Shown: positions 45,900 through 57,041 of the stretch, piece after piece
Numbering within the stretch: the first letter of the stretch is position 1
Layout of the letters: each line of letters opens with the position of its first letter
DNA from: Diphasiastrum complanatum
Lineage: Eukaryota; Streptophyta; Lycopodiopsida; Lycopodiales; Lycopodiaceae
Direction: 5' to 3'
NCBI GenBank assembly: GCA_029204225.1
Contig: CM055093.1
Location: forward strand, 17,943,041 to 18,007,040
DNA: 64,000 nucleotides
Notes under the pieces: generated by a model
What the model saw: only the letters and a program-made list of their open reading frames with translations
What the model was told of the DNA's origin: nothing
Databases searched by the model: none
Position numbers and translations under genes: made by a program

Positions 45900-47960
45900 A
45901 AAGAGTGTTCAAGCTCGTAGGCTTGAGAGAGAGAGAGAGCTAACTATTCAAATGCTTTGCTAATTGCCAACGAGTTATGGGATGTTGTTACAAGTACAGA
46001 AGTTTTACCTGAAGATGACACAAAGTGAAAATTGAAGGATGGTAAGGCTTTTGTGCTTATTATCCTTAATATATGAGATACTCAGAGTGGACACATAGCT
46101 GAAGCTAAAACGTCAAAAGACGTTTGGGACATCCTGAACTCATTATATGATGTGAGGGACGTAACTACTAACGAATCAGAAACAGACTCAAAGTCAAGCA
46201 CAATCATCAGATCCACAATCAAAGAAGAAGATGTTTTCTAGGTATTGCAAGCGCAATAACCAAGGACTGCCGAATTTTCCAAGCGAAGAATGCAGCCAAG
46301 CAACCTGGTCAACAAGCAAACATAGTTTCATCATCTCCCCAGGACAAAGTGTATGAAGGCGCATTTATGGTCAAAGACCAAAGCACATTTTTGGATGATT
46401 TATGGTTTTTGGATTCTGGAGCAACTCAATATATGACCAATCAACATGATATTTTTAACTCCTACACGCCTTACAACACGAAGAAATTTCTTCATCTTGG
46501 TGACAGATTGCGATTCTAGCATGATCAATTCAAACCACTATCAAAGGTCTTATATGTTCCTAAACTCTTTACAAATCTGTTATCAATAAGTAGAAATACA
46601 AATTTAGCTCATAAGGTAGAATTTGAATCTGATCAATACAAAATTATTGATAGGAGTAATAAGTTGCACTTGGCAAGAGACAGGGTTACTTATATAGATT
46701 GGCTCATTGTTATTTTTAGTCTAGTCAAGCCTTGAAAACCTCTATTCTAGTCAATAAAGTATTACTATGGCATCATCGCTTAGGACACTTGAATTATACA
46801 TCTGTTTTGAACATGTCCAGACAATCCATGGTACTTGATATCGACTATCCTTCTAGTAAGGTCGATCTCCCTATCTGTCATAGCTGCATCTTTGGAAAGC
46901 AGGCTAGGATTCCTTTTAGATCAAACCATAGGCATGCAACAAAAGATATGTTAGATGTTATTCATTCGGATATATGTGGACCTATGCAAACTCTTTCATT
47001 GTTAGATGCAAAGTATTTCATTACTTTTATTGACGAATTCTTTAAAAGAATAGCTGTTTATTTCATTAATCAGAAATCAGAGGCCTTCATCAAATTCAGA
47101 CAATTCAAAAAGCATGTTGAGAATCAAACTGGCAAACGAATCAAAGCACAGAGGTCAGATAACAGGGGAAAATACATCTCCACCGAATTCAAGGAGTACT
47201 GCCTTAACAATGACATTAAGCAACAATACATCACCTCTTATTCACCTCAATCAAATGGTCTTGTTGAGAAAAAGAACAGAACCTTAGTTGAATCAGTAGA
47301 GTGCATGCTTCACATGCTACACTTCCAAAGTCCTTCTAGGCTGAAGTTGTTTCAACATCAGCCTATATTTAGAACAGATGTCCTACTCAAGGTCTCTCAA
47401 AACACCATTCAAAGTTTGGACAGGTACCAAAATTTCTCTATCAAACTTACGAGTTTTTGGATGTATTGCTTTTGCGCAGATACCTCATGATCTCAGGAAG
47501 AAGCTCAACTTCTAGAGTATCAAATGTATTCTCATCAGCTATACTACTTCAGATCAAGCCTACAAGTTGTTCGATCCTATCGAGTCGAAGATATTTACTA
47601 GCCAGGATGTCATCTTCATCGAAGATCAGTTTCAAGACCTCAAAGGAAAAGGAAGCCCCCATGTAGCCGACCTGTCAGATTCTCTTGACATATTGAGCTT
47701 TCCAGTTCCTCAGTCAGCTATTCCCATTGAAGGTTTTATAAACCGACATCTCTCCAAGAGGCACTCAGTCAGCCTAATTCAGATCTCTGGAAAGAAGCTA
47801 TGGATAAAGAGTTCATCTCTTATCAAGAACCAGACATGGACAATTGTCGAATTACCTGCTAGTAAAAACATAGTTGATTTTAAATGGATTTTCAAAGTCA
47901 AGTACAATATAGATGGAAGCATCAACAGGAGAAAGGCACGACTTGTCACCAGAGGATTTT
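45900..47960 (+). pseudogene. copia gag-pol remnant, RT truncated
   Basis: Gag traces (LLIANELWDVVTSTEVLPED, AKTSKDVWDILNSLYD), protease LWFLDSGATQYMTN, pre-integrase LWHHRLGHLNYTSVL with CHSCIFGKQARIPF, and the integrase core (VIHSDICGPMQ, YFITFIDEF, QRSDNRGKYISTEF, SYSPQSNGLVEKKNRTL, all three acidic residues present). RT begins NQTWTIVELPASKNIVDFKW and stops at RRKARLVTRGF, where the LTR text begins. No YVDD and no RNase H are present. Stops occur in gag and frameshifts near 47470. Confidence 0.85.
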
Positions 47961-48031
47961 CTCTTATTAATCGACTAATTGATTTTAATCTTCATCCATT
48001 GTTTATCCAGTTCTGTAGATTTTCCCGTGTC
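47961..48031 (+). repeat. 3' LTR fragment
   Basis: About 70 bp match LTR positions 15-90 of 44402-45510 (TTAATCGACTAATTGATTTT, then TTTCCCGTGTC). The first bases and the remainder of the LTR are missing. Confidence 0.8.
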
Positions 48032-51000
48032 GATATCTTTCTTTCTTAGCCAGTATCGCTATCACACGAACCCTTCTGCTATTCTATGCCATAGTAGCCC
48101 TCTCTCGTGTCGTAGAAATTTTTGATCTCAATGGCTCGAACGAAGAAAACTGTTAGATTGACTAGTTTTTGATGAAAATCCAGCAAGTTCACACGTGTGG
48201 GGAACAATCCTAAAGTGTGAATGATCTTGTTAAGCTTTGTGTTTAGCACATAATCTGATTCTAGATTGAATATCAAGATCTAGTACAAAAATTCACGGCC
48301 AAAGCACAATCTAGCATGCTAGAAATCAAAGAGTGATTGCTTTCAACATCAAAAGAGAAGAAGTACGAAGAATTTAATGCATTAGCATAGCCTCCTCCAC
48401 GAGTTAGAGAGAGAGAAATTCAAGCATACAAGATGATAGATCCAAATTGATATAAAATAGCTTCAAAGCTTGGTTATTCATCAAAAATTATGAGAGAGCT
48501 CACATACATTTATGGAGATTGGAGTAGCTTGAGGTAGAGCATTCTCTCTTCTACTTTCATCCACATCTAAAAGTGATAACTAAAGAACTAGTGACATTTG
48601 TCACTTTACATGCATGCATATCTACCTACTTTTACCAAGTGGCAATTTCTAAACGAGAATTATCCAAATCACTATGCATGTGTCCAATACACTTTGTGTG
48701 AAAATTGTCAACATTTCCTAGCTAGTTTGAGGCCTAAATTGGCTAAAATTGTAAATAGTTTTGGTTCTGGAGTTTTGCACGTGTGAACCAGGCCACAATG
48801 TTTTTATTTACTGTATTTTTTCAGTATGATGAAGTGTCAAACTTCATACCCTTCAAAATGAGACCATTTTGATGTATTTTGGTCATATAAGCCATTTTTA
48901 GCTATTTTTCCTATATAGGGAATATCTAGGGTCAAGTACCTTCTAGAGAGAGGAGAGAGAGTCATCTTCCTCATCCATAAATAGTAGGGAAGTCGTGGAG
49001 AACAGGTTGGAGAAACCTTTTGTATGCTTCATTGAGATCAATAGATCATTGTCATTGTTTCTTCCTCCATTGAGAGCATTGTTGTGTGTATTGTCTTCAA
49101 GCTATTGTGTATGATCTTAGGTGCTTTCCAAAAGTGGTAGGCTGATGTATTATGGACTGTATAATGCTATTTTGGGCCGCACTTGATGTTTATGGAAGTT
49201 TCCATTTGTGATAAATGCTTTTTGATCAAGTTCTTTGCATTCTAGGTAGCATAGAATGTGTTGCCAATTCCTATCTTATGTAGTTTGGAGTGCAAGCATT
49301 CAAGCCAATGATCTTGGAGTTTAGATCCACTTAGGATCTGTATTTTTCACACTTTGTGCATGCCTTGCATGTCACTTTGGATCACTTACAATCATTGCAT
49401 GATATATGCCACGAGTTTCTACAAGCCCATAATTGGCATTTCTATGTCTACATTCTATATGCATATTGTATTTGATCAACTAGTCTCATGAAACCATGTA
49501 GCTCGAGTTTCCTCTAGGCCAAATTTGGCATTTGCAATATGAAACATTACATACACATAGAAAAAAAACTTTTACTAAAGCCTAAAGTCAAGATAGATGA
49601 TTTTCCATTTTCAATAGTTTTGTCACGCCAGCCCACCGCCATCCACAGACTAAGCCCATTCGTCCGCAAAGACACGAAAAACCTAGCCGTCCATGGTTGA
49701 CAGACATTAGATCTCTTCAAAGGAGCACTAAGCTTCTGATCCCGTAAGCAACTTTGTATTGGGCTGTGAGGGAGGTCACGCATGCTATGACCACTCATTT
49801 GCCCTATGTAGTGAGCTTGAATATCACTGCTTTGGAGGCACTTCATATTGCATATGAGGACTTCTAGGTCAAAATGTTTAAGGATTCCATTTTATGTTCT
49901 ATACATGCCAAGAGAGTGACACTGATGCCCAAAGACATGTTTCTTGTCATGAGGCTTTGGAACACCTATGAAAACATTTTCAAGTCTGGCTTCACACAGA
50001 GACAAGAGTCTCTTGCCAGGCAGCATGTCCCACCTCAAAAAAGGAGAAAGCAAGCATAGCCCAAGTGGGCACAATGCAAGCTTTGGTCTCCCAACTCTTC
50101 ACGCTCGCCTACTCCATTGAATAGAGATGTGGCAACTACCTCGGGAATTCCACGAGTTGAGAGCCCTCCAACAACCCTTGGTCTGAATATCCCCACTTCT
50201 CCTTCTCAACAGTTGGAGGATCTAAATACAATGGTGGACAAGATTGTATTTGATGTTGAAGCAACTGATAAAGAGTTGCATATCAGACTCTCTAATGATC
50301 CAAAGGACACATTTTTTGATTCTAAAATATACATTGAATTTGATATGTATATAGCCAAAAGAATAGACGATCTTGGAGGAGAATTTTTGTTTTGTATAGA
50401 TGATATCAATTTTAATATGCATATCAAAGATAAGCATTGTAAGGAGCTAAAGAAAAAAACCTCCCATATCTCAAATACAATTGTTGAAGTTGGGTGTGTA
50501 TTTTTTATATAAATATACATATACAATCACCAAGAAGATTTGTGTTGTATCTCCATTTTTTGGACATCTCTTGCATCGAGAGAGGAAAGCTAGAAGGCTC
50601 TTCAAGCACATATGCAAGTAGGCAACCATCTTCATCATTCCATAATGTGCAGAGTAAGATAATAATTATTTTGTAAGATTTGTTTCTCGTAAACACTATA
50701 GATTCTAGTCATTTATTGTTTGTCATTTGCTGGCAACACACATTGGAGCATGCACGTTATATCTTTAAAAGTGGATTCCATTAGAAGCTGCATACCTATG
50801 TGCATGAAAATGAATTCTTTGAATGTCACCCATTCCAATGTTGACTCCATGTACAAGAGAATGGTAGAGCTATTGCCTAGGCCAGATAGGCTGAATGTAA
50901 TTACTAATATGTAGATTGTTGATGCAAAGGTAAAATGATTTTTTCACCGATTTTTTATTTACATGATGGCATGCAGTTAGAAATTATACTAAATAAATTT

Positions 51001-51274
51001 AACAATTTTTCGTTGTAATCTTTTAGTTTTCGCAACAAGACAATGCATTCAGCTACGGATGGTTTTGAATCTGGAATGTTAAAACATTCTTGGATTAGCA
51101 TATGATGCAAACTCCAAATGTTGATATGCGTCAGGTAAATTTCTCAACTTCTAGTATCCTGATAGTTTATAGTCATTGGCTAATATATACACTCAATGTT
51201 CTGCAAGGTTCTACAAGCATGAAGCTACCCCAGAGGTGGATAGTGAAGTTTATGCCTTAGACACTTACGATTGA
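48032..51274 (+). pseudogene. gene H copy 2: H3-like domain, linker and C48 peptidase-like exons
   Basis: After one leader repeat the start reads MARTKKTVRLTSF at 48131. A 1.4 kb insertion (48170-49614) follows. The H3 fold resumes with WLTDIRSLQRSTKLLIP, AVREVTHAMTTHL, ITALEALHIAYEDF, SILCSIHAKRVTLMPKD; the Cys is intact but Arg-Trp of loop 1 is Ser-Leu. The frame continues (one TAG at 50057) into RDVATTSGIPRVESPPTTLG and KIVFDVEATDKELHIRLSND. Then three exons with phase-0 GT-AG introns (50930-51026, 51135-51217): 50702-50929 with NTHWSMHVISLK, 51027-51134 with QQDNAFSYGWF, 51218-51274 ending LDTYD. HW, then about 65 residues later Q-x-N-x-F-x-x-G, fits C48 (Ulp1) peptidases, but the Cys is Tyr. 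Stops lie at 50912, 51066 and 51096. Confidence 0.65.
48170..49614 (-). mobile_element. probable solo LTR inside gene H copy 2
   Basis: Compared with copy 1, gene H is interrupted between ACTAGTTTT and ATAGTTTTG. The repeated TAGTTTT on both sides may be a target duplication, though 7 bp is longer than the usual 5. The insert holds a CACACGTGTG word near 48191 and resembles the LTRs of the 11-16 kb copia element, with no coding sequence. The precise edges are uncertain. Confidence 0.5.
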
Positions 51275-51929
51275 AATGTAAATATTGATATATAAGTGTA
51301 ATTTACTTGTTGATATAAAACACAAATGTATAGAACGATAGGCAAACAGAAAGTGGGCTATTATTGAAAGCCACTAATATCTCATTTCAATTTTGCTAAT
51401 AATGTACACTCTCAAAAATATTGAATACTATATGTTCGATGAAATCTTGAAGTCAGTTGAGACGTTTGATGTAGCAATCAAAAGTTATGCCATTTTTAGT
51501 GTAGACTCAAAATGAAGCTCAAAGAAGTAACGTTTTGTTAAAGCCATTATGTCAATAAACTATTGGGCCACATGTACAAAAGAAGTGCATGAAAGTGAAT
51601 AAACAATGAGAAAGGAATCCTGACAAAAGGCCCTTTTTGTGTTTAAACTTCCCCTAATGTTTTCTATATGATATCCACATTTCATTGACGATCTATTAAC
51701 TATGCACTCGATATTGCCATCCCATTGATCATCTAGGAGTCATGATAACATATCATCTATTAAATCACTACAAATAAACATTGTCGTTGTTCTACGAATA
51801 TTAGATTCAAAAAAAAAATCTACAAACATTGCAAAAGACAGAAACCAATGCAATCTATTGATTTTTGAGCTTGTGCTATCATAAGGGAAAATATGGGCTC
51901 AAAATGGGCCCTTTAAGAAATTTCACTTT
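51275..51929. other. AT-rich spacer between gene H copy 2 and gene X copy C
   Basis: No coding features are seen. It corresponds to the natural intergenic distance of the three-gene unit. Confidence 0.45.
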
Positions 51930-52760
51930 AGAGAGAGATTACATAGAGAGAGAATGCAAACCGGTAACTTCTGGTTGTCGTTTTCCGAGTTTTTGGCCTT
52001 GCTTGACGTTTAACTGGTATGGTTAACTTCAAACAATAGTTAGTTAAGCATGAGATGCAATAACTTCTCTTCATGCTCGTTCCAAAATTTGGGACTAGAG
52101 CTTTAAGGCTGAAAATCTTGGTGTGCTCAATGCAAAAACTGAAGCGGGAGTAGCAAAACTTTTGAAATCACTATATGCTTATAGTGAAATATGAGGTGGG
52201 ACGATTTTTCAATGCGACATAAACATTACAAAAGTAAGGTATGCTAGAACTATTCATGTTGATTTACTCTTGTTTGAAGCATTTACGGATTGTAGCTTTT
52301 AACAATGGCAATGTTCCATTTGCACGCTCTTCCTATGGAATGCACTCCAATTATTAAGAAAAATTTGAAAGTTGTAGAGAATGCTGCTGCAATAGTTAGA
52401 GAATTGAGAATGAATAATCATATGAATATAGATTTGTGGGTGGGTGGATCAATTTATCCTAATGATCCAGCTACTAATTTATGTCTAAATTTTAAGTCCG
52501 TAACTCATCTTCTCAAATTTGTATGTGAAGGAAATAGCGGATCACTTGGATATTGTCAAAGGTTGCGTGATATTGGAATGCATAGCATATCTTGTCAACA
52601 ATTGCAACGTGCAAATCAGCAATTGCTTCAGTATGTGCAACACACTAGTGCTGAAAACAATGTATACAATAATGTTATGTCAAAGTTGGCGAAAGAAACA
52701 CATCTGGCTTGGTTCAGTACTCAAAATTTGACCAAATGCAATGACTTCTTTTCAATATAG
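51930..52760 (+). pseudogene. gene X, copy C (5' part, open first block)
   Basis: The upstream region 51930-52304 is shared with copy B. The open frame 52305-52760 is 151 codons: MAMFHLHALPMECTPIIKKN, a linker, MNIDLWVGGSIYPNDPATN, NFKSVTHLLKFVCEG, then SLGYCQRLRDIGMHSI and a Gln-rich stretch (QQLQRANQQLLQYVQ). Copy B shows the same blocks with stops, so this is the best preserved N-terminus. No later blocks are found downstream; a heptamer array starts at about 53010. It could be an intact first exon, but the gene as a whole is cut. Confidence 0.55.
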
Positions 52761-53009
52761 CAAGACAACGCGAGCATTTTTCTCACAATCGTTTTCTATT
52801 GCAAGCCCTACACACATAGAGAGAAATTATGATGTCAACATACGTTGGAACATACATACATACATAGATGTAAATTTACAACACACAATGTAAATAGCTG
52901 GATAAATATACCCAGGTTTTGAAATTGTTTGAAATCATCTTGAAATAGTTTTATGTAATTTAAATATCTTTATAAAATATTAGTGGATCTTCCTTATCCT
53001 TTTGCCATT

Positions 53010-53750
53010 GGTCCTTACAGTTTGGCCCTTACCCCCTGCCACTTGGTCCTCAACCATTGGACTATAATCCTTGGCCGTTAGCCCTTACTCCTTAGATCTT
53101 GGCACTTAGCCCTTAGCAATTGGACCTAAGCCCTTACATCTCGGCCCTTAGCCAGTTGGCCCTTAGTCTTAGCCCGTAGACATTGGCCCTCGACCCTTGG
53201 CTAGTTGGCCCTCAGCCCTTATCTAGTTGGCTCTCAGTCCTTAGACCTTGGCCCTCAGTCCTTAACCAGTTGGCCCTCAGTCCTTAGACTTTGACCCTTA
53301 GCCCTTAGCCCTCAATCCGTTGGCCCTTAGTCTTAGCCCTTAGATGTTGGCTCTCGACCCTTGGTCCTTAGCTAGTTGGCCCTCAGTCCTTAGTTAGTTA
53401 GCCCCTTTAGACCTTTACCCTTAGCCGGTGGCCCTAAGTTTTTAGCCGCTGACACTTAGCCCTCGATAATCGGCAATTGGCCCTTAGCCCTTGCCTCTTG
53501 GCCCTTAGTTCTTGGCCATTGGGACTCGACCCTCAGTCCTAAGCCAGTTGGCCCATGGTCCTTAGACCATGACCCTTGACCCTTTGTCCCTAGACCTTGA
53601 CTCTTAGCCGTTGGAGCTTAGTTCTTAGTTGTTGGCCCTTAGCCCTTAGTTGTCGGCAATTAGCTCTTAGCCCTTGACTCTTTGCCCTTGGACCAATGCC
53701 ATGACCGTAGGCGATTAGTCCTTAGTCCAAGGCCCTTAGTCCTTGACCTT
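53010..53750 (+). repeat. degenerate CCCTTAG heptamer-type array
   Basis: Over about 740 bp the text is made of CCCTTAG, CCCTTGG, GGCCCTTAG and CAGTTGG words, over 60 times, without a strict period. It resembles but is not the plant telomere repeat CCCTAAA. Confidence 0.85.
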
Positions 53751-53754
53751 AAAG

Positions 53755-54190
53755 GTTTTTTTTTTCTTGTAACTTGCATTAATGTTTTTCATTATTCTTT
53801 TAAAGTTTTTGTTTTTTCCTTAGCTTTATAGATTTTATTTTTGAATATTTTTTAAAATAGTAACTGTTTCTTAAATATTTTTTTTAATATGTTTTGTACT
53901 TTTTTATTCTCATTAATTTTTTTATTTTATTGTATTTTTTTATATTTTTTTTGTGATTTTATTTTTAAATTATATTAATGATACATTTATTTTGAGAATT
54001 TATTTTGTTGTATTCCATTTTTATATATCTAATTTTTTGTGTTATTTTGTATTTTATTTATTTATAGTTTTATTTTAATATTTTAATAAATAATCAATTT
54101 ATTCAGAAGTGTTGTAGTAGTAAGTTTGAAGTGATGTTAATGGTTTATGGCTTCGAGATGCAAGAAATTTTTATGATCTATTTATAGATA
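53755..54190. other. T-rich, AT-rich DNA
   Basis: Long T and AT runs with no coding sequence. Confidence 0.6.
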
Positions 54191-54261
54191 TATTTGAGGA
54201 CATTTCAAAATCTCCCACCCCGGCGGGAGGTTCTGAAGTACATTTTCAAATATATATGTAT

Positions 54262-54323
54262 TTAGTATATATATATATATATGTATATGTGTGTGTGTGT
54301 GTGTGAGTGTGTATTGTTATGTA

Positions 54324-54380
<57 letters not shown>
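54262..54380 (+). repeat. TA and TG microsatellites
   Basis: (TA)n at 54268-54284, (TG)n at 54289-54312 and (TA)n at 54332-54380. Confidence 0.95.
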
Positions 54381-54387
<7 letters not shown>

Positions 54388-54399
54388 GCTTATTGATGG

Positions 54400-55950
54400 G
54401 TATTACATTAATATATCTATATTTATATTTATATATACAACTGATATACATATGTAAATTTCATTTTAAAGTTACACTACAATATTTTGTAAATACATGC
54501 ATCTTATATAAATGTCCGTTTGAATTGACTATTTCGAATACATTTCACATAAAAGTATATATGTATTCTAACAGACATGATCTAGATTATATCTCAAAGT
54601 AACTTGCTTTAGTAATAGAGTATGAGCGACCAAACTGAGCTTACTTCTCACTTGGAATGTGATTGACCATAGAGACCTGACTTTGAAAGACTTGAATGTC
54701 TCTTGAAAGAACCTCTTTATATATACTATTGTCGAGCTTTGTCCATGTCATCAATCCGTGTCAAAATGTTTTTTTTCTCTTTTTTAAAGACATCTCAGCA
54801 ATCCGCATTTTCTCACATATTGTTTAGGCTAGTTACTATCCCAAGTGTACTATCCAAACATGCTTCATTTTTAAAACTCGTATTTGCCATGTCACTGATC
54901 CAAACCTTGTTATTATTTGAAACTGGATTTCTAACAACATATTCACGGATTTATGACCTGGCATGGTTCTATATATATTTACTCCAATCCTTTGTCTCTT
55001 TTTTTGAGAGCAGAATAGAAGCGTAGCAGAACTATAGAAAGAAAATAATGAATCTTACTAGCTTCCTTATGAACTTGAGCTTGTTTACTGAGGTTGTTTC
55101 TTGAGCTCTTGCTTATTCCTTGTGACTCTAGTATAAATCTTGAACTACGGTTGTGGTATTCTGCGGTCCAATGACCCTTGGATTGTCGTAGGTTTGAATT
55201 CAGGGTTTTGTAGATTGCGATTTCTTTTCTTTGAGACTAGCAATCGTTATGAACTGCATACTGGCCCTTTGCGGTGCGGTTGGGGTTGCGTTGCGGTTGC
55301 GGTTGTTGGAAGTATTTCTAGTTCGTGCGGTGGCTAGATCTACTTACGGGTGTAGTATAGGGATGTAGAGATTTGTCCACTTTTTAAGTTTCTACAACAA
55401 GCTTTAACGGAAATACAAAAATAAAACAATGATGAAGCACTAAGGCTTACCCAACTAGCAAGGTGATTAGACTAAATCCTAGATTAACACCCAAAGGGTA
55501 ATAAAATGATATGTTGCGGTTGTTGTTGCAGTTGCAGATTGCGGTTGCAATTGCGATTGCGGTTGCGGATGCGGCCCAAAAACCCAGAACGGGCCTTCCC
55601 CACCAGTTATCTATTATATAAAAATGAATGTTTTTGAAATATATGAGATGCTGAAATAGCTCTGCGTGATAAGGCAGTGACACGTGGCAAATGGTATATC
55701 CCATAAGTACCGTATACATCTATCCATCAAAAAATGGTATAAGTAAAACCCCTACTCTCCATAGATTTCACATTCTTGTTTTAATTCTGAGTATTCTAAG
55801 CATAACTCCACAATCCAATTTTGGAAGCATCAATTTACTTGCAAGGAAAAGTCCAAATCAATGGTATTTTTCGTTCAATTTTGAAAAGACATAAGTTGTA
55901 AATTTATACTAAAGACCAATTTTATGAATTGGATTTTGTTTCATGAAAAA
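54400..55950. other. non-coding DNA with GCGGTT runs
   Basis: It contains degenerate (GTTGCG)n at about 55270-55312 and again at 55513-55572. The open frames here have no recognised domain. Confidence 0.5.
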
Positions 55951-55958
55951 CATTTCAG
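55820..55958 (+). repeat. direct repeat, first copy (partner 56441-56574)
   Basis: About 130 bp starting near CATCAATTTACTTGCAAGGA are repeated at 56441-56574 with small changes. Each copy runs into a GC palindrome. Confidence 0.8.
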
Positions 55959-56223
55959 AACTTCCCACCACGGTGGGAGGTTCTGAGTTCCCCATCATGA
56001 ATTTCCTGAGTTCCCCATTGAACATTAGCTGAGTGTGGAAAAACAACATCAACACCTCCCAGCGCGGCGGGAGGTTCTAAGTTCCCCATTGAACATTAGC
56101 TGAGTGTAAAAAAACAACATCAGAACCTCCCGCCGTGGTGGGAGGTTTTGAGTTCCCCATTGAACATTAGTTGAGTGTAAAAAAACATCAGAATCTCCCG
56201 CCGCGGCGGGAGGTTCTAAGTTC

Positions 56224-56440
56224 TCCATTAGGGACCACAAAGGACCACATTAGGGAGTCATTATGGACCACATTAGGGACCGCACAGGACATTAGAGGGA
56301 CCGCATAGGACCGTAGAGAGTCGCATGGACCACAGAGGGACCTCAGACCGTAGAGGGAGCACTCGCCGTGGCTGTGGACCATAGAGAGTCGCATAGGGAC
56401 TGTAGAGGAACTACAGAGGAAATGTAGAGGACCGCACAGG
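56224..56440 (+). repeat. GACCACATTAGGGA / GACCGCATAG short repeats
   Basis: Degenerate units of 8-14 bases (GGACCACAG, GGACCGTAGAG). A related array lies at 59085-59380. Confidence 0.8.
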
Positions 56441-56899
56441 GACATCAATTCACTTGCAAGGAAAATTCTAAATCAATGGTATTTTTTGTTCAATTTTGAA
56501 GAGACATAAGATTTAAATTTATACTGAAGATCATTTTAATGAAATTGATTTTTTTACATAAAAAAAATTTCAGAGCGGCGGGAGATTTTGAGTTCGCCAT
56601 CCCCAATTTTCTCAGTTTCTGATTTTCCTTTAGCTGAGTTTAAATAAACTAAATCAGAACCTCCCGCCGCGGTGGGAGGATCTGAGCTCCCCATCTTCAA
56701 TTTTCTCAGTTCCTAATTTTCCTTTAGTTGAGTTTAAATAAACTAAATTAGAATCTTCCGCTGCCACGAGAGGTTTTGAGTTCACATATATATAAGTATA
56801 TCTATATAACTATATATATACAAATATATACATACACAATAAAAAAATGAAAACCTCCCGCTGCGGCGGGAGGTACTGAGATCTATATTTGAATATATA

Positions 56900-56906
56900 T
56901 TTTATA

Positions 56907-56937
<31 letters not shown>

Positions 56938-56960
56938 ATATATATATATATATATATATA
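56900..56960 (+). repeat. ATCT and TA microsatellite
   Basis: (ATCT)n followed by (TA)n. Confidence 0.9.
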
Positions 56961-57041
56961 TGTTAGGCCCTCAATCTTATTTTGCATGAAAACTTTTTAT
57001 ATATTCTATTTGACTTATGATTTGAATTGTATTTTTTGCAG

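Larger units (their letters stand above)
44402..48031 (+). mobile_element. Ty1/copia element with 5' LTR and cut 3' LTR
   Basis: A 1.1 kb 5' LTR, a primer site, decayed gag, protease, integrase and the beginning of RT run to about 47960. There the text jumps into the first part of an LTR (47961-48031). The left edge falls in gene X copy B and the right edge in the leader of gene H copy 2. The piece of the three-gene unit between them (gene W and the two-way promoter) is missing. Confidence 0.85.
54211..56880. repeat. nine interspersed GC-rich palindromes
   Basis: A palindrome with half-site CAGAACCTCCCGCCG recurs near 54211, 55955, 56053, 56120, 56188, 56571 (right half only), 56654, 56750 and 56849, in otherwise AT-rich DNA. 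The best copy (56188-56219) is almost perfect over 30 bases. Four copies at 55955-56219 lie in about 70 bp units that share TTCCCCATTGAACATTAG. Confidence 0.88.

Noticed and set aside
53010-53750. Interstitial telomere repeat
   Set aside because: The word is CCCTTAG, not CCCTAAA, and there is no strict seven-base period by eye; kept only as a degenerate array.
53760-54190. T-rich stretch as poly(A) of a LINE insertion
   Set aside because: No reverse transcriptase or target duplication nearby; general AT richness explains it.
54211-56880. Palindromic repeats considered as a CRISPR array
   Set aside because: Spacing is irregular (about 70 bp to 1.7 kb), flanks are themselves repeated, no cas genes are near, and the surrounding genome is eukaryotic.
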